The notes: generated by a model from the letters alone, not told the origin. A DNA stretch of 64,000 bases from Paenibacillus sp. MBLB1832 (GCF_032271945.1 NZ_CP130319.1:4111001-4175000); one strand, 5' to 3'; positions 7,497 through 16,686 are shown, numbered from the stretch's first letter. Numbers and translations: made by a program.

Positions 7497-8411
7497 ATGT
7501 TGGATTCCATAAATGGTGCCGTCGAGCTGGGTCTTCTGTATGCCTTGATGGCGCTTGGTGTTTATATCACGTTTCGAATTCTCGATTTCCCCGACCTCAC
7601 GGTGGATGGAAGTTTTACAACTGGCGGTGCGATTGCTGCGATTCTGATTGCCAATGGTTACTCTCCGCTGCTAGCTTGTTTAGCTGCTTTTGCAGGTGGA
7701 CTTGTGGCTGGGGCTTGTACAGGATTGCTTCATACGAAGGGTAAAATTAATGGATTGCTTTCAGGGATTCTAATGATGATTGCCCTGTATTCGATTAATA
7801 TGCGCATCATGGGCAAGCCGAACATTTCGCTTCTTGGTGTAGATACATTATTTACTGCTGTGTCGCCAATTACGATTGTTCTAATTATAGTTGTCGTGTT
7901 CAAATTATTGCTTGATGCGTTCCTGCATACTGATCTTGGACTTGCTCTGCGAGCAACGGGAGACAATGCGCGAATGATCCGCAGCTTCGGTGCAAATACC
8001 CACAACACAACGATCCTAGGATTGAGCTTGTCCAATGGGTTAGTGGCGCTATCTGGCGCGCTTATTGCGCAGCAGTCTGGATTTGCTGATATCTCCATGG
8101 GAATCGGGATGATCGTCATTGGACTGGCATCCGTTATTATTGGCGAAGCGATTTTCGGTGCTCGTTCGGTTTTCCAAGCCACTTTGGCGGCTGTTCTCGG
8201 CTCCATCGTGTACCGTATCGTTGTTGCTTTAGCACTGAGAGTCGAGTGGCTGAAAGCGTCCGATTTGAAGCTCATTACCGCCATCATCGTTATTATTGCG
8301 CTCGTACTTCCTTCCGTGCAGCGTGCCATTAAGCAAAAAGCAACGGCTAAGAAACGCACAGCGGAGCTCATTGCACGCGCTTTGCAAACGAATCCTGGAG
8401 GTGAGCGATAG
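7497..8411 (+). CDS. ABC transporter permease, TrpY-like
   Basis: 304 residues, nearly all hydrophobic, with about eight membrane segments, matching the branched-chain amino acid type (LivH/RbsC-like) permease family. The EAA-like stretch that docks the ATPase is around LGLALRATGDNARMIRSFG. It starts with ATG after a perfect AAGGAGG site. Its TAG stop shares one base with the GTG start of the ATPase gene, indicating translational coupling. It forms the membrane channel for the binding protein encoded upstream. Confidence 0.88.
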   Translation: MLDSINGAVELGLLYALMALGVYITFRILDFPDLTVDGSFTTGGAIAAILIANGYSPLLACLAAFAGGLVAGACTGLLHTKGKINGLLSGILMMIALYSINMRIMGKPNISLLGVDTLFTAVSPITIVLIIVVVFKLLLDAFLHTDLGLALRATGDNARMIRSFGANTHNTTILGLSLSNGLVALSGALIAQQSGFADISMGIGMIVIGLASVIIGEAIFGARSVFQATLAAVLGSIVYRIVVALALRVEWLKASDLKLITAIIVIIALVLPSVQRAIKQKATAKKRTAELIARALQTNPGGER

Positions 8412-9205
8412 TGCTGCAGCTCTCGAACGTCTCTAAATTATTTAACCCAGGTTCCGCTGATGAAAAAATCGCACTGATCGGCATTCAGTTGAACTTGAAT
8501 CCAGGTGACTTCGTCACGGTGATCGGCAGTAATGGCGCTGGCAAATCTACGTTGATGAACACCATCTCCGGCGTCATGACACCAGATGCCGGCGAAGTTC
8601 GCATTAACGGCGAGGTGATTCATCACCTGCCGGAGTTTGAGCGCAGCCGCTGGATCGGCCGCGTCTTCCAAGACCCCATGGCTGGGACCGCTCCTCGAAT
8701 GACCATCGAGGAGAATCTCGCCATGGCGTACGCCCGCGGCAAGAAGCGCGGCCTGAGCTTCGGCGTCAACGCGCGTAAGCGCGCGTTGTTCCTGGAGCAG
8801 CTGCAGCGCCTCGGCATCGGCCTGGAAGGCCGTCTGCGCGCGAAAGTCGGACTGCTCTCCGGCGGCGAGCGCCAAGCGCTCAGCTTGCTGATGGCGACCT
8901 TCACCCAGCCGCAGATTCTGCTGCTGGATGAGCATACCGCAGCTTTAGATCCTGCGCGTGCCGAGCTGATTACACGATTGACTGATGAAATCGTCCGGGA
9001 AATGAAGCTGACCACACTGATGGTCACGCACAACATGGAGCAAGCCATTCGACTAGGCAATCGCCTCATCATGATGGATAAAGGCCGTATCATTCTCGAT
9101 GTGAACGAAGAACGGAAGAAAGACCTCACGGTCGAACAACTGCTTGGGGAGTTCGAGCGCATCAGCGGGAATAAGCTGGCGGATGACCGAGTCGTACTCG
9201 GATAA
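8411..9205 (+). CDS. ABC transporter ATP-binding protein, TrpZ-like
   Basis: 264 residues. Walker A GSNGAGKST at about 37-45, signature LSGGERQAL, Walker B ILLLDEHTAALD and the H-loop histidine in MVTHNMEQA are all present. Walker B is followed by His-Thr where most importers have Pro-Thr, as is common in this subfamily. GTG start, overlapping the permease stop by one base. It energises the importer. The central part is more GC-rich than its neighbours. Confidence 0.9.
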   Translation: MLQLSNVSKLFNPGSADEKIALIGIQLNLNPGDFVTVIGSNGAGKSTLMNTISGVMTPDAGEVRINGEVIHHLPEFERSRWIGRVFQDPMAGTAPRMTIEENLAMAYARGKKRGLSFGVNARKRALFLEQLQRLGIGLEGRLRAKVGLLSGGERQALSLLMATFTQPQILLLDEHTAALDPARAELITRLTDEIVREMKLTTLMVTHNMEQAIRLGNRLIMMDKGRIILDVNEERKKDLTVEQLLGEFERISGNKLADDRVVLG

Positions 9206-9213
9206 ACACAAAT

Positions 9214-9251
9214 ATAACGCCGTTCCTTCAACAGGACGGCGTTATTTTTTT
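9214..9251. terminator. Terminator between the ABC operon and lipM
   Basis: A 10-bp stem ATAACGCCGT (9214-9223) with its complement at 9236-9245, then a run of T on the plus strand. It lies between convergent genes and probably serves both. Confidence 0.85.
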
Positions 9252-9255
9252 CACC

Positions 9256-10098
9256 TTATCGACGCAAATTCCACTCTTCAGTACCGTACTTCTCTTGAAC
9301 AAGACGATTCGTTAGCTCAATCTCATAGTCCGTCAATGCAGACTCGACGAGCTCAACACCGAGGCCCAGCGCAATCTCACGGCGGAAGGCTTCCTCCACC
9401 TCGCGCAGCGTCACTTCCTTTTTCCCCTGTGCACGCAGCAATTCGTTAATCGCCACCGCTTTCTTCAGGAAGCTTTGTTTCATCCGATCGGCTACTTTCT
9501 CATTCGAGAATCGCAGCATCCGGAATAATTGATCCGTGTCCATGTCAAGTAGAATAGAGCCGTGCTGCAGCACAACGCCTTTCTGCCGTACCTGCGCACT
9601 GCCAGCCACCTTCCTGCCTTCTACGACAAGCTCGTACCACGACGGAGAATCGAAGCAAGCAGCCGAACCTGCGGAAGCGTATTTCTCCTTTTCCTCATCG
9701 CTTGCCAACTGAACCATTTCCGCACCTAACCCTAGCGCTCGAAAGCCTTGCAGAAGCCCTTCACTCAGTACGCGGTACGCTTCCGTCACATTGCGCGGAA
9801 TACCTGGGTAGTCCTCTGCCACAATGATGCTATATGTGAGCTCCTTATCGTGCAGGACCGCTCTTCCGCCTGTCGGACGGCGTACGAAACCGATCCCCTC
9901 GTTCGCGACAGCCTCCTGATCGACTTCTGCCGCCTTTTGAAAATACCCAATCGACAGTGTCGCAGGATTCCATCCGTAAAACCGCACCGTTGGCGGAACT
10001 TTGCCTTCACCATGTGCGGTCAAAATCGCTTCATCCAAAGCCATATTTTCAGCAGGAGACCGATCTCCTGTATGTATAAATCGCCATGCCGTCATCAT
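9256..10098 (-). CDS. lipM: Octanoyltransferase LipM
   Basis: 280 residues, Lipoyl/biotin ligase fold. It transfers octanoate from acyl carrier protein to GcvH, the first step of lipoate synthesis in Firmicutes. RRPTGGRAVLH (73-83) is the family motif. The catalytic Cys148 in SAACFDSPSWYEL and Lys163 in EGRKVAGSAQ match LipM rather than lipoate ligase LplA. The length equals the Bacillus enzyme. It is transcribed alone, away from yqhH. In Bacillus the glycine cleavage genes lie between lipM and yqhH; they are absent here. Confidence 0.92.
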   Translation of the reverse strand: MMTAWRFIHTGDRSPAENMALDEAILTAHGEGKVPPTVRFYGWNPATLSIGYFQKAAEVDQEAVANEGIGFVRRPTGGRAVLHDKELTYSIIVAEDYPGIPRNVTEAYRVLSEGLLQGFRALGLGAEMVQLASDEEKEKYASAGSAACFDSPSWYELVVEGRKVAGSAQVRQKGVVLQHGSILLDMDTDQLFRMLRFSNEKVADRMKQSFLKKAVAINELLRAQGKKEVTLREVEEAFRREIALGLGVELVESALTDYEIELTNRLVQEKYGTEEWNLRR

Positions 10099-10311
10099 TC
10101 GTGTACCTCATCCTTCCATTATGCCTGATTACCCAAACTACTCTCTATCATAGCATAGATACGCCACCGGTTACGACTTCCGCTCTGACCGCCTGCATAA
10201 ACACTTCCATGGGAAAAGTTATGAAAGATGCTTCTATCGGACATACTAGCATGTATTCGACGTTTTGCAGGCCAATCGCAGAATCAGAACGTAGCGTATG
10301 CTTACGATGCT

Positions 10312-10330
10312 AGTTTTGCTACGCAAAACT
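10312..10330 (+). other. Small hairpin directly before the yqhH ribosome-binding site
   Basis: AGTTTTGC-TAC-GCAAAACT is a perfect 8-bp stem with a 3-nt loop, followed by TTTT and then the GGGAGGG site. It could restrain translation or act as weak attenuation; no ligand motif is evident. Confidence 0.4.
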
Positions 10331-10347
10331 TTTGGGAGGGCAAGTCC

Positions 10348-12138
10348 ATGCGTCAACATGATCAGCAAGAGAACATCCGCCCCATTCATAAACAACTGGA
10401 TATGCATATCGAAAGAGACTGGTTTACCGAGCTGGACCATCGCGTACGCGGCGGAGGGCCTTGGGACGACTGGACACTCTATCAGCTTGCCTACGAATCG
10501 GAAGAGTCGGGGCTTATTTCTAGTTTCGATGAAATGCAATGCCTGCGTCACCTAGGAACACTTGAACCGATGGCGCACCAGATCGAAACCGCGAAGCGTG
10601 TCCTGAATGAGATGCGCGGACGCGCGATATTAGCCGATGAAGTCGGACTTGGGAAAACGATCGAAGCTGGTTTGATTTTAAAAGAATACATGATCCGCGG
10701 CTTGGTCCGCAAAACGCTCATCCTCGTACCCGCTTCCCTTGTGCTCCAATGGGTGCGGGAGCTGAATAGCAAGTTCGGTATCCCTGCGGTCGCGCATAAG
10801 AAGGCGTATATGTGGCAGCAAGCCGACATCATCGTCGCTTCGATGGATACGGCCAAACGTGATCCGCATCGCGACATCGTGATGGGCTTGGAATACGATA
10901 TGCTCATTGTCGATGAAGCGCATAAGCTCAAAAACAAAAAAACGACCAACTACACCTTCGTCAATGAGTTGCGCAAGAAATACTGCCTGCTCTTAACAGC
11001 TACGCCTGTACAGAACGATCTCAAAGAACTCTACAACCTCATCACGCTGCTCAAACCCGGCCAACTCGGCGGTCAAAATAACTTCAAATCCAACTATGTC
11101 GTTGGTAAGCGTACGCCTAAGAACGAAACACAGCTCCAGCAGGAGCTCTCGAAGGTAATGATTCGCAACCGTCGCGGCGACGGCGGCGTGCATTATACAC
11201 AGCGTGTTGTGCGGAACATACCGCTCACCCTTTCGCCGGACGAGCAGGCCCTCTACGATGGTGTGACCCAATTCGTTCGTACCCGCTATGCCGAGAGCGC
11301 GGGGGATCTCAGCTCGATGCTCTCGATGATCACGCTCCAGCGTGAAGTATGCTCCTCGCGGGACGCGGTGTTCATTACGCTAGTGAATTTGTTCAAGAAA
11401 ACCGCTGAAGACTCTCCCGTGCGCGCGAAAATATGGGAGCTTGTTGAGCTCATTCGCAGCATTAAATCGAACAGCAAAGCCGAAACCACGATGAAGCTCA
11501 TTCAAGAGATTAATGATAAAGTCATAATTTTCACCGAATATCGGGCTTCGCAAGAATATTTGTTAAATTATCTCAAAGAACACAAAATCACAGCCGTGCC
11601 CTACCGAGGCGGCATGAATCGCGGCAAAAAAGATTGGATGATGGACCTATTCCGCAATCGGGTTCAAGTGCTTATTGCAACCGAGGCGGGAGGGGAGGGC
11701 ATTAATCTCCAATTTTGCCACAACATGATCAACTTCGATCTGCCGTGGAACCCGATGCGTGTGGAACAACGGATTGGGCGTGTGCATCGGCTTGGGCAAA
11801 AGCATGACGTCAACATTTACAACTTATCCACAAGGAATACCATTGAAGAACATATCCTCTCCCTGCTGCATGAGAAAATTAATATGTTCGAGCTCGTTAT
11901 TGGACAGCTGGACACTATCATTGAGAAAATCGAGAAAAAAGGCTCGCTAGAAACATCCCTGTTCCGCATGGTCATGGAAGCAAACTCTAGTGAAGAGATT
12001 CGCCGCCAAATCGATGAACTAGGCCATTCCTTTAGTGAAGTCAAAGCCGAGATTGAGCAAAATCCACAGTATGGCGCACAGTTCCAAGGCATCCTTGATG
12101 CAGTCGGCGGCACACAGCGTGTGGAGGTTAGACCATGA
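10348..12138 (+). CDS. yqhH: SNF2-family DNA-dependent ATPase, YqhH type
   Basis: 596 residues from an ATG preceded by GGGAGGG; the open frame continues 40 codons further upstream but without a ribosome-binding site. Two RecA-like domains are present: Walker A DEVGLGKTIEAG with Lys103, DEAH box at 189-192, motif III LLLTATPVQN, and a C-terminal helicase half with EAGGEGINLQF and RIGRVHRLGQ. This fits a RapA/SNF2 translocase; the cellular role of YqhH is not known. The stop overlaps yqhG in ATGA, so the two are co-translated as in Bacillus. Confidence 0.9.
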   Translation: MRQHDQQENIRPIHKQLDMHIERDWFTELDHRVRGGGPWDDWTLYQLAYESEESGLISSFDEMQCLRHLGTLEPMAHQIETAKRVLNEMRGRAILADEVGLGKTIEAGLILKEYMIRGLVRKTLILVPASLVLQWVRELNSKFGIPAVAHKKAYMWQQADIIVASMDTAKRDPHRDIVMGLEYDMLIVDEAHKLKNKKTTNYTFVNELRKKYCLLLTATPVQNDLKELYNLITLLKPGQLGGQNNFKSNYVVGKRTPKNETQLQQELSKVMIRNRRGDGGVHYTQRVVRNIPLTLSPDEQALYDGVTQFVRTRYAESAGDLSSMLSMITLQREVCSSRDAVFITLVNLFKKTAEDSPVRAKIWELVELIRSIKSNSKAETTMKLIQEINDKVIIFTEYRASQEYLLNYLKEHKITAVPYRGGMNRGKKDWMMDLFRNRVQVLIATEAGGEGINLQFCHNMINFDLPWNPMRVEQRIGRVHRLGQKHDVNIYNLSTRNTIEEHILSLLHEKINMFELVIGQLDTIIEKIEKKGSLETSLFRMVMEANSSEEIRRQIDELGHSFSEVKAEIEQNPQYGAQFQGILDAVGGTQRVEVRP

Positions 12139-13139
12139 ATAAACGAAATATTCATACGTTCGTCATGCGGTTTCTGGAGACGTTCGATTGTACCATTTTG
12201 GAGAAAACGCCCTCGTATGTCACCGTCAAGCTATCGCCCGAGGCCGATCGGGAAATGACGGGCCGCCCTTACTACTGGAGCTTCATTGAGCGAACTGGTG
12301 CAGTAGCTGAGACGATGACCTATAAATTCGTGTTCGATCCTGAGCAAATGCAGCTGGAAGCGAAGCCGAAGGCAGCGACGGCGACGGCTGTGAAAAGTCC
12401 TCCACCCGCAGGTTCAGGCACCGCCGGATATGGCGGTCCATCAGGGCAATCTGTTGCTGGTGAGCCAGACAGTATTCTCGGGCGGTACTTCGGCTTCGTT
12501 CCCACGACGATAACAGCCCGAGTCCCGCAAGATGAAGTCACCTTCGGCAGTCAAAGGCTGGACCAAATCTTCAGAATCGTGCGCGAGCGAGGGCGCTTTG
12601 TTCACTTATTTGAGGAACCGTTCCGCATGGGAGCCACTTATCACGCCTCCTTGGTGTACGACACATGGTTCTGTGTGAACTACAAGGTGGAACTGGCTTG
12701 CGATCGCAAACGCAGCGAAATTCACTCGCTCGCCATCCAATTGAACAGCGGTGAAATTCGCGAGCATTTTCATAAAGGGATGCTGACCAAAAGCCTCTCT
12801 CCGCAGTTGCCTGCCAACAGCCACATTTTGCCGGATACGATCTCGATCCCGAAAGCCATTAACGCTTTGGAAATGACGCTCGAGCGCAAAATCAGCACCT
12901 ACGATCACCGCTGGGCCGATGATGCCAATGCAGGACACCGTACTGAAATTGATCGTGTCGAAAATTATTACAACGGACTGCTCCTCGCAGCTGATCCTGC
13001 GCAGCGCGACGAAATCGAGACACAATGCCGTAATCGCTTGCAAGAAATCGACTGGCAATACAAGCCTCGCATCGCGGTTTCGGTCATTAATGGCGGTTTA
13101 TTTCACTTAAATGCCTCCCGTTATGCATCCAGAAACTGA
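12135..13139 (+). CDS. yqhG: YqhG-family protein
   Basis: 334 residues, soluble, no signal peptide. The N-terminal RFLETFDCTILEKTPSYVTVKLSPEADREMTGRPYYW region and the C-terminal half match the Bacillus YqhG family, always found with YqhH. A Pro/Gly/Ala-rich insert at about residues 75-110 looks like a disordered linker and is unusually GC-rich. It begins in the ATGA overlap with yqhH. The pair presumably act together on nucleic acid, but no catalytic motif is visible and the function is unknown. Confidence 0.85.
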   Translation: MNKRNIHTFVMRFLETFDCTILEKTPSYVTVKLSPEADREMTGRPYYWSFIERTGAVAETMTYKFVFDPEQMQLEAKPKAATATAVKSPPPAGSGTAGYGGPSGQSVAGEPDSILGRYFGFVPTTITARVPQDEVTFGSQRLDQIFRIVRERGRFVHLFEEPFRMGATYHASLVYDTWFCVNYKVELACDRKRSEIHSLAIQLNSGEIREHFHKGMLTKSLSPQLPANSHILPDTISIPKAINALEMTLERKISTYDHRWADDANAGHRTEIDRVENYYNGLLLAADPAQRDEIETQCRNRLQEIDWQYKPRIAVSVINGGLFHLNASRYASRN

Positions 13140-13255
13140 CGGAACTCGCTAAAACCTCGCAAATAGTACACAACAGGTTCTAACAATCTTTTTAAGGCAT
13201 AAGAATTACAATAGACACATAGACTAACAGGTTAGCGAGAGGCAGGTGAACGAAG

Positions 13256-14209
13256 ATGAAGCCATGGACCACTTGGACAGCCACATGTTTAATTTTGTGC
13301 AGTATAGGCTTCATGCCCCTACACACTTCAGCCGTTGACAACGTAGATGGGACAAGCCTTACCCAAGTAACAGAACCCAGCAAAGCAGCATCCCCCGCTC
13401 CTGATTCAACGGATATAACCGACTTAGCGAGAAATGCTTCCTTCGGCACTACAATTAGCAAGTGGCAATCGACGCTCGCGAAAGAGAAAGGTTTTGAAGG
13501 CTGGACAGGGGCCAAATGGAACTCCTATCCGCTAGGACCTGGCACGCACGGATGGGTTATTCTCCTCTCCGATCAGGGTCATGAAGTCGGCTACATGATC
13601 GTACATGCGACGGAATCAGGCGATTTCCGATTAACCGAATATGGGACAGGCAGCTCGCCGCTGTTCAGCTTGTCCACGTTGTATCGCTCCTTGGTACAAC
13701 AAGAACTGATACCATCTACTAATTTATTTGAGGATTTTGTGCGAAATAAAAACATCCAACTGGACCGCCTATATGCAGGTACGCTTACTTCTGTTTGGAA
13801 AATAACGCTAGATAACGTGTCCTATTATCTCGATGCCAAATCAGGCGAGCTGCTTCCGCTCACCGAGGATCCCAAGCCGCACGCGACGTCCGAGATCGTC
13901 AAAGGAACAGAACTATCGGATAGTGCACTTACGATTACGCGTCCATCTTTCGATCCTTATGAGATGCTCCCTTGGATTCAAGGCACACCGCTGCCCGTGA
14001 CCTCCTTAGCGGAGCTGCAAGTTGCTTTCGACCAAAATGAAGACCTAACGTACGTCATTAATCTGTACGACAATCAAGTAACGATGCCGCTGGCTATTCT
14101 GGGCTTCCAGCAATGGGCGCATGGGGACACCTACCTCACGCTTGACCATGAGGGGCCGCGATATGTGCGATTAGACGAAACACTTGGCTTTGGCAGTGTA
14201 TATCCGTAA
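13256..14209 (+). CDS. Secreted protein of unknown function
   Basis: 317 residues. The N-terminus (WTTWTATCLILCSIGFMPLHTSA) looks like a Sec signal peptide with cleavage after about residue 26. The mature protein has a Thr/Ser/Pro-rich start, then a segment with GWVILLSDQGHEVGYMIVHATESGDFRLTEYG and a later YYLDAKSGELLPL piece that resembles PepSY-like sheets. No catalytic motif is apparent. It occupies the place between yqhG and yqzE where Bacillus has sinIR and tapA-sipW-tasA. It has its own terminator. I do not recognise the family. Confidence 0.7.
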   Translation: MKPWTTWTATCLILCSIGFMPLHTSAVDNVDGTSLTQVTEPSKAASPAPDSTDITDLARNASFGTTISKWQSTLAKEKGFEGWTGAKWNSYPLGPGTHGWVILLSDQGHEVGYMIVHATESGDFRLTEYGTGSSPLFSLSTLYRSLVQQELIPSTNLFEDFVRNKNIQLDRLYAGTLTSVWKITLDNVSYYLDAKSGELLPLTEDPKPHATSEIVKGTELSDSALTITRPSFDPYEMLPWIQGTPLPVTSLAELQVAFDQNEDLTYVINLYDNQVTMPLAILGFQQWAHGDTYLTLDHEGPRYVRLDETLGFGSVYP

Positions 14210-14214
14210 ATAGG

Positions 14215-14257
14215 AAAAGGCCAACCCGTTGTGAACTCACAGCCGGTTGGCCTTTTT
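14215..14257. terminator. Bidirectional terminator between the secreted-protein gene and yqzE
   Basis: AAAAGGCCAACC (14215-14226) pairs with GGTTGGCC followed by TTTTT (14245-14257). The A-run on the left gives a U-tract for the minus-strand yqzE transcript as well. Confidence 0.85.
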
Positions 14258-14259
14258 GG

Positions 14260-14445
14260 CTATTTCTTCGATCGTCCGAACAGCATCCGAGCCGCTAATG
14301 GCAGCATGCCGAACCATCTCGTTTGCCAATCTTCCTTGTGGACCTTTTTTGATGCTTTCGCTTGCTGCCGAACTTCCTTCGGCGTATCGATATACGTCAC
14401 CACTTGCTGCGTTATGTACTTCACAAGATCATCACTCTTGGCCAT
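14260..14445 (-). CDS. yqzE: YqzE-family small protein
   Basis: 61 residues. The pattern DLVKYITQQVVTYIDTPKEVR...WQTRWFGMLPLAARMLF is that of YqzE, found next to the comG operon in Bacillus. A basic, tryptophan-containing C-terminal helix could attach to the membrane. The family function is unknown. Here no comG genes follow, but its place near yqhHG is conserved. Confidence 0.8.
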   Translation of the reverse strand: MAKSDDLVKYITQQVVTYIDTPKEVRQQAKASKKVHKEDWQTRWFGMLPLAARMLFGRSKK

Positions 14446-14534
14446 ACATCCACCTGCCTTTACCCCTATTCTCTCCAGAGTAAGAAGGCCTTAAACTTCC
14501 TGAAGACAGGTGGAACAGGCTCATCCACATCGGT

Positions 14535-14816
14535 TCACGCTGGCCGTCCGCCGCTCTCCGCGATAATTTTGTCCGCGAACGTTTTGATCGTACCACAGCC
14601 TAACAGTAATGGCTTATTGTCACACTGCAGAAGCAACGTTTGGGCATTGGTGTCCCAGGCATATTGGAAGCCTACATTCATGCTCACCACAGTGATTGTA
14701 AATTTGCCAGTAGCCGTATTCGGAATCGCAAAACCCTGTCTCCTTCCGACCTGTTGTAACGCCCTGAATACAGAAGGTGTAATCCCTCTATACATCCATG
14801 TGCTGCAAGTCGCCAT
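14535..14816 (-). CDS. Small hypothetical protein
   Basis: 93 residues from an ATG with GGGGAGA eight bases upstream; a TTG start 7 codons earlier is possible but poorly placed. The central part FTITVVSMNVGFQYAWDTNAQTLLLQCDNKPLLLGCGTIKTFADKII looks like a compact beta-rich fold. No signal peptide or membrane segment. Not recognised. Confidence 0.6.
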   Translation of the reverse strand: MATCSTWMYRGITPSVFRALQQVGRRQGFAIPNTATGKFTITVVSMNVGFQYAWDTNAQTLLLQCDNKPLLLGCGTIKTFADKIIAESGGRPA

Positions 14817-14990
14817 AGGTCTTCTCCCCGCTTTCAATTAAGATCATTAAATTGTATGAGAGGGGAGCGGAAATCGTGCTTATTTCGGAAAAATGCCTTC
14901 TGACATCACATCGCTTGTCATATGGACGTCTAATCTTACACGCCTCGCATAAGCTAGAGTAAGTAGAGAGAGAAAGAGGTGTTTGATTCC

Positions 14991-15227
14991 ATGTGGAAAC
15001 TCATGCTCCACACCGAGCAATTCGACATTCATATGCATGAAGCTGAATTAGTCTTAAGGATTAGTATCTATGCTGGGGAACAAGCAGCCCCCGTAACCGT
15101 TCACATGAGCTATGCTGATTTAACCGAGATGCTGCATACGCTTCTGGAAATCAATCGAACCTTCCGAGGCGATATTTCGTTCTTTCTTGCTAAAACCTTG
15201 TCAGACAAGCCCCTAAGAGGCTCTTAA
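14991..15227 (+). CDS. Small hypothetical protein
   Basis: 78 residues from an ATG with AGAGG upstream at 14975-14979; a GTG four codons earlier overlaps that site and is less likely. Acidic, with His-rich N-terminus (MLHTEQFDIHMHEAELVLRI) and predicted alternating strands and helices. No known motif. It is a single gene with its own terminator. Confidence 0.6.
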   Translation: MWKLMLHTEQFDIHMHEAELVLRISIYAGEQAAPVTVHMSYADLTEMLHTLLEINRTFRGDISFFLAKTLSDKPLRGS

Positions 15228-15229
15228 AA

Positions 15230-15280
15230 AAAGCACGCTGCTCCTGCCACAAGATTGTGGTGCGAAGCCAGCGTGCTTTT
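15230..15280. terminator. Bidirectional terminator between small ORF and BI-1 gene
   Basis: AAAGCACGCTG (15230-15240) pairs with CAGCGTGCTTT (15269-15279), with a second inner hairpin (CCACAA/TTGTGG). A-run and T-run flank it, so both convergent genes can end here. Confidence 0.85.
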
Positions 15281-15294
15281 ATAGTTGTATTCGG

Positions 15295-15948
15295 TTAGTC
15301 GCGGTTAATCCCAGCAATGGATGCTAGGAAGCGCAAGATGTATAAGAACAAGTTAATGAAATCCAGATAAATATTCAAAGCAGCCAGCGGAACAGCTTGC
15401 GGTTCAACACCGTTGCGATACTGAGCTACGTCATACAATACCCAGCCGCTGAAAATCAGAATCCCAATAAACGACCACACGAGGTTCGTGATGGACCCGA
15501 AATTCAAAAACATGCCCATCACGCTCATGAGCACAAGACCAATTGTTCCTGCGAACAAGAATCCGCCTAGGAAGCTAAAATCGCGTTGCGAACGGTGTGC
15601 ATAGAAGGCCAATGACCCGAAAATCGCTGCTGTCGCAAAGAATGCGCCAGATACCACATTTGCGCCAAGCAAACCGCCGTATGCCATGATGACTGGGTAC
15701 AGAGTTACACCTGAAATTGCAGTAAACGCATAGAGGAATCCGTAGCCGATATGTTTGCCGCGAATACGAATTACGATCGCTGACACCAGCATGACAACCT
15801 CTGCAATTACGAAAAGCATGATCATCGAAGGAGGAACGACCATCGCACCGATCATCGTACCAAGAAAAGACACCAAGAGTGAAATCGCAAATGTTTGAAG
15901 CACATGAGCAAAGCTGCCAGATTGCGTGACGCTAACTGTTCTATCCAT
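15295..15948 (-). CDS. Bax inhibitor-1 (BI-1)/YetJ-family membrane protein
   Basis: 217 residues with seven hydrophobic segments. It matches the YccA/YetJ family, of which Bacillus YetJ is a pH-sensitive calcium leak channel in the cytoplasmic membrane. The two conserved acidic residues of the pore latch appear as Asp in VLYDVAQY (segment 6) and NIYLDFINLF (segment 7). The length is typical. It is a single gene upstream of a shared terminator. The calcium role is inferred from the family. Confidence 0.9.
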   Translation of the reverse strand: MDRTVSVTQSGSFAHVLQTFAISLLVSFLGTMIGAMVVPPSMIMLFVIAEVVMLVSAIVIRIRGKHIGYGFLYAFTAISGVTLYPVIMAYGGLLGANVVSGAFFATAAIFGSLAFYAHRSQRDFSFLGGFLFAGTIGLVLMSVMGMFLNFGSITNLVWSFIGILIFSGWVLYDVAQYRNGVEPQAVPLAALNIYLDFINLFLYILRFLASIAGINRD

Positions 15949-16058
15949 GAAATCATTCAGCTCCTTAGTTCAAAAGAATTGTACAATCTATCTTATGTAT
16001 TATACCTGACATTCATGAAAGCCGCTACTGGGTGACTTGTCTTCTGGTTCCAAAAACG

Positions 16059-16100
16059 AAATCGCCGCTCAGCACTCTATGTAAACTGAAACGGCGATTT
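16059..16100 (-). terminator. Terminator after the oxidoreductase gene
   Basis: AAATCGCCG (16059-16067) pairs with CGGCGATTT (16092-16100). On the minus strand the stem is followed by CGTTTTTGG. T-rich sequence also flanks the plus side. Confidence 0.65.
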
Positions 16101-16149
16101 TTATTTACTTGCTCAACGTAATTAAGCTGTGTTCCGTCATGTAAACAGC

Positions 16150-16686
16150 CTAACTTACTGTTACTGTCTGAGTCGTAACGAACTTCACATAGTCTGTTGT
16201 GCTTCTTGCCAGTTCTTCATCGTTCACATGCATAACTCCGTTCAAAATGTAAGGAGTCATAAATTTAGTGCCAATGAGGTTGCTCGTTGCCTGGAACGGC
16301 TTTAATAATTCCTCCATCGTGTAGCGATTGTAGCCGCTATGCTGATAAGATTGCTCAGGGCCAAACGTGGAAACTGCCAGTCCCAACTCCTTACCGCGCA
16401 GCTTATCTCCACCTTCCCCATACGCCCAGCCATAGGAGAGAACCACGTCAAACCATTCTTTTAATAACGATGGAGAGCTGTACCAGTAAAAAGGAAACTG
16501 AAGAACAATACGATCATGCTCCATCAGCAACTCCTGCTCTTTCGCTACATCAATCTTAAAATCAGGATAGGCATTGTATAACTGGTGAATAGTAACCGTG
16601 CTTTCGTTTTGCAAGGCTTGCATCCATGCCTTATTAATTCTGGAATTCTCAATGTTTGGATGGGTAACGATAACTAATGTTTTCAT
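16150..16686 (-). CDS. NAD(P)H-dependent quinone/FMN oxidoreductase (flavodoxin fold)
   Basis: 178 residues of the KefF/MdaB/YwrO type. The N-terminus MKTLVIVTHPNIENSRINKAW is the flavodoxin-like first strand and flavin loop. QFPFYWYSSPSLLKEWFDVVLSYGWAYG is the family signature around the isoalloxazine, and GKELGLAVSTFGPEQSY follows. It likely reduces quinones or electrophiles in two-electron steps. A TTGTACATACAA palindrome in its 5' region matches one ahead of the neighbouring marR gene, so it is probably repressed by that regulator. Confidence 0.88.
   Translation of the reverse strand: MKTLVIVTHPNIENSRINKAWMQALQNESTVTIHQLYNAYPDFKIDVAKEQELLMEHDRIVLQFPFYWYSSPSLLKEWFDVVLSYGWAYGEGGDKLRGKELGLAVSTFGPEQSYQHSGYNRYTMEELLKPFQATSNLIGTKFMTPYILNGVMHVNDEELARSTTDYVKFVTTQTVTVS

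Noticed and set aside
10228-10347. Longer N-terminus for the SNF2 protein
   Set aside because: The extra 40 codons have no ribosome-binding site and look unlike the family. The ATG at 10348 follows GGGAGGG.
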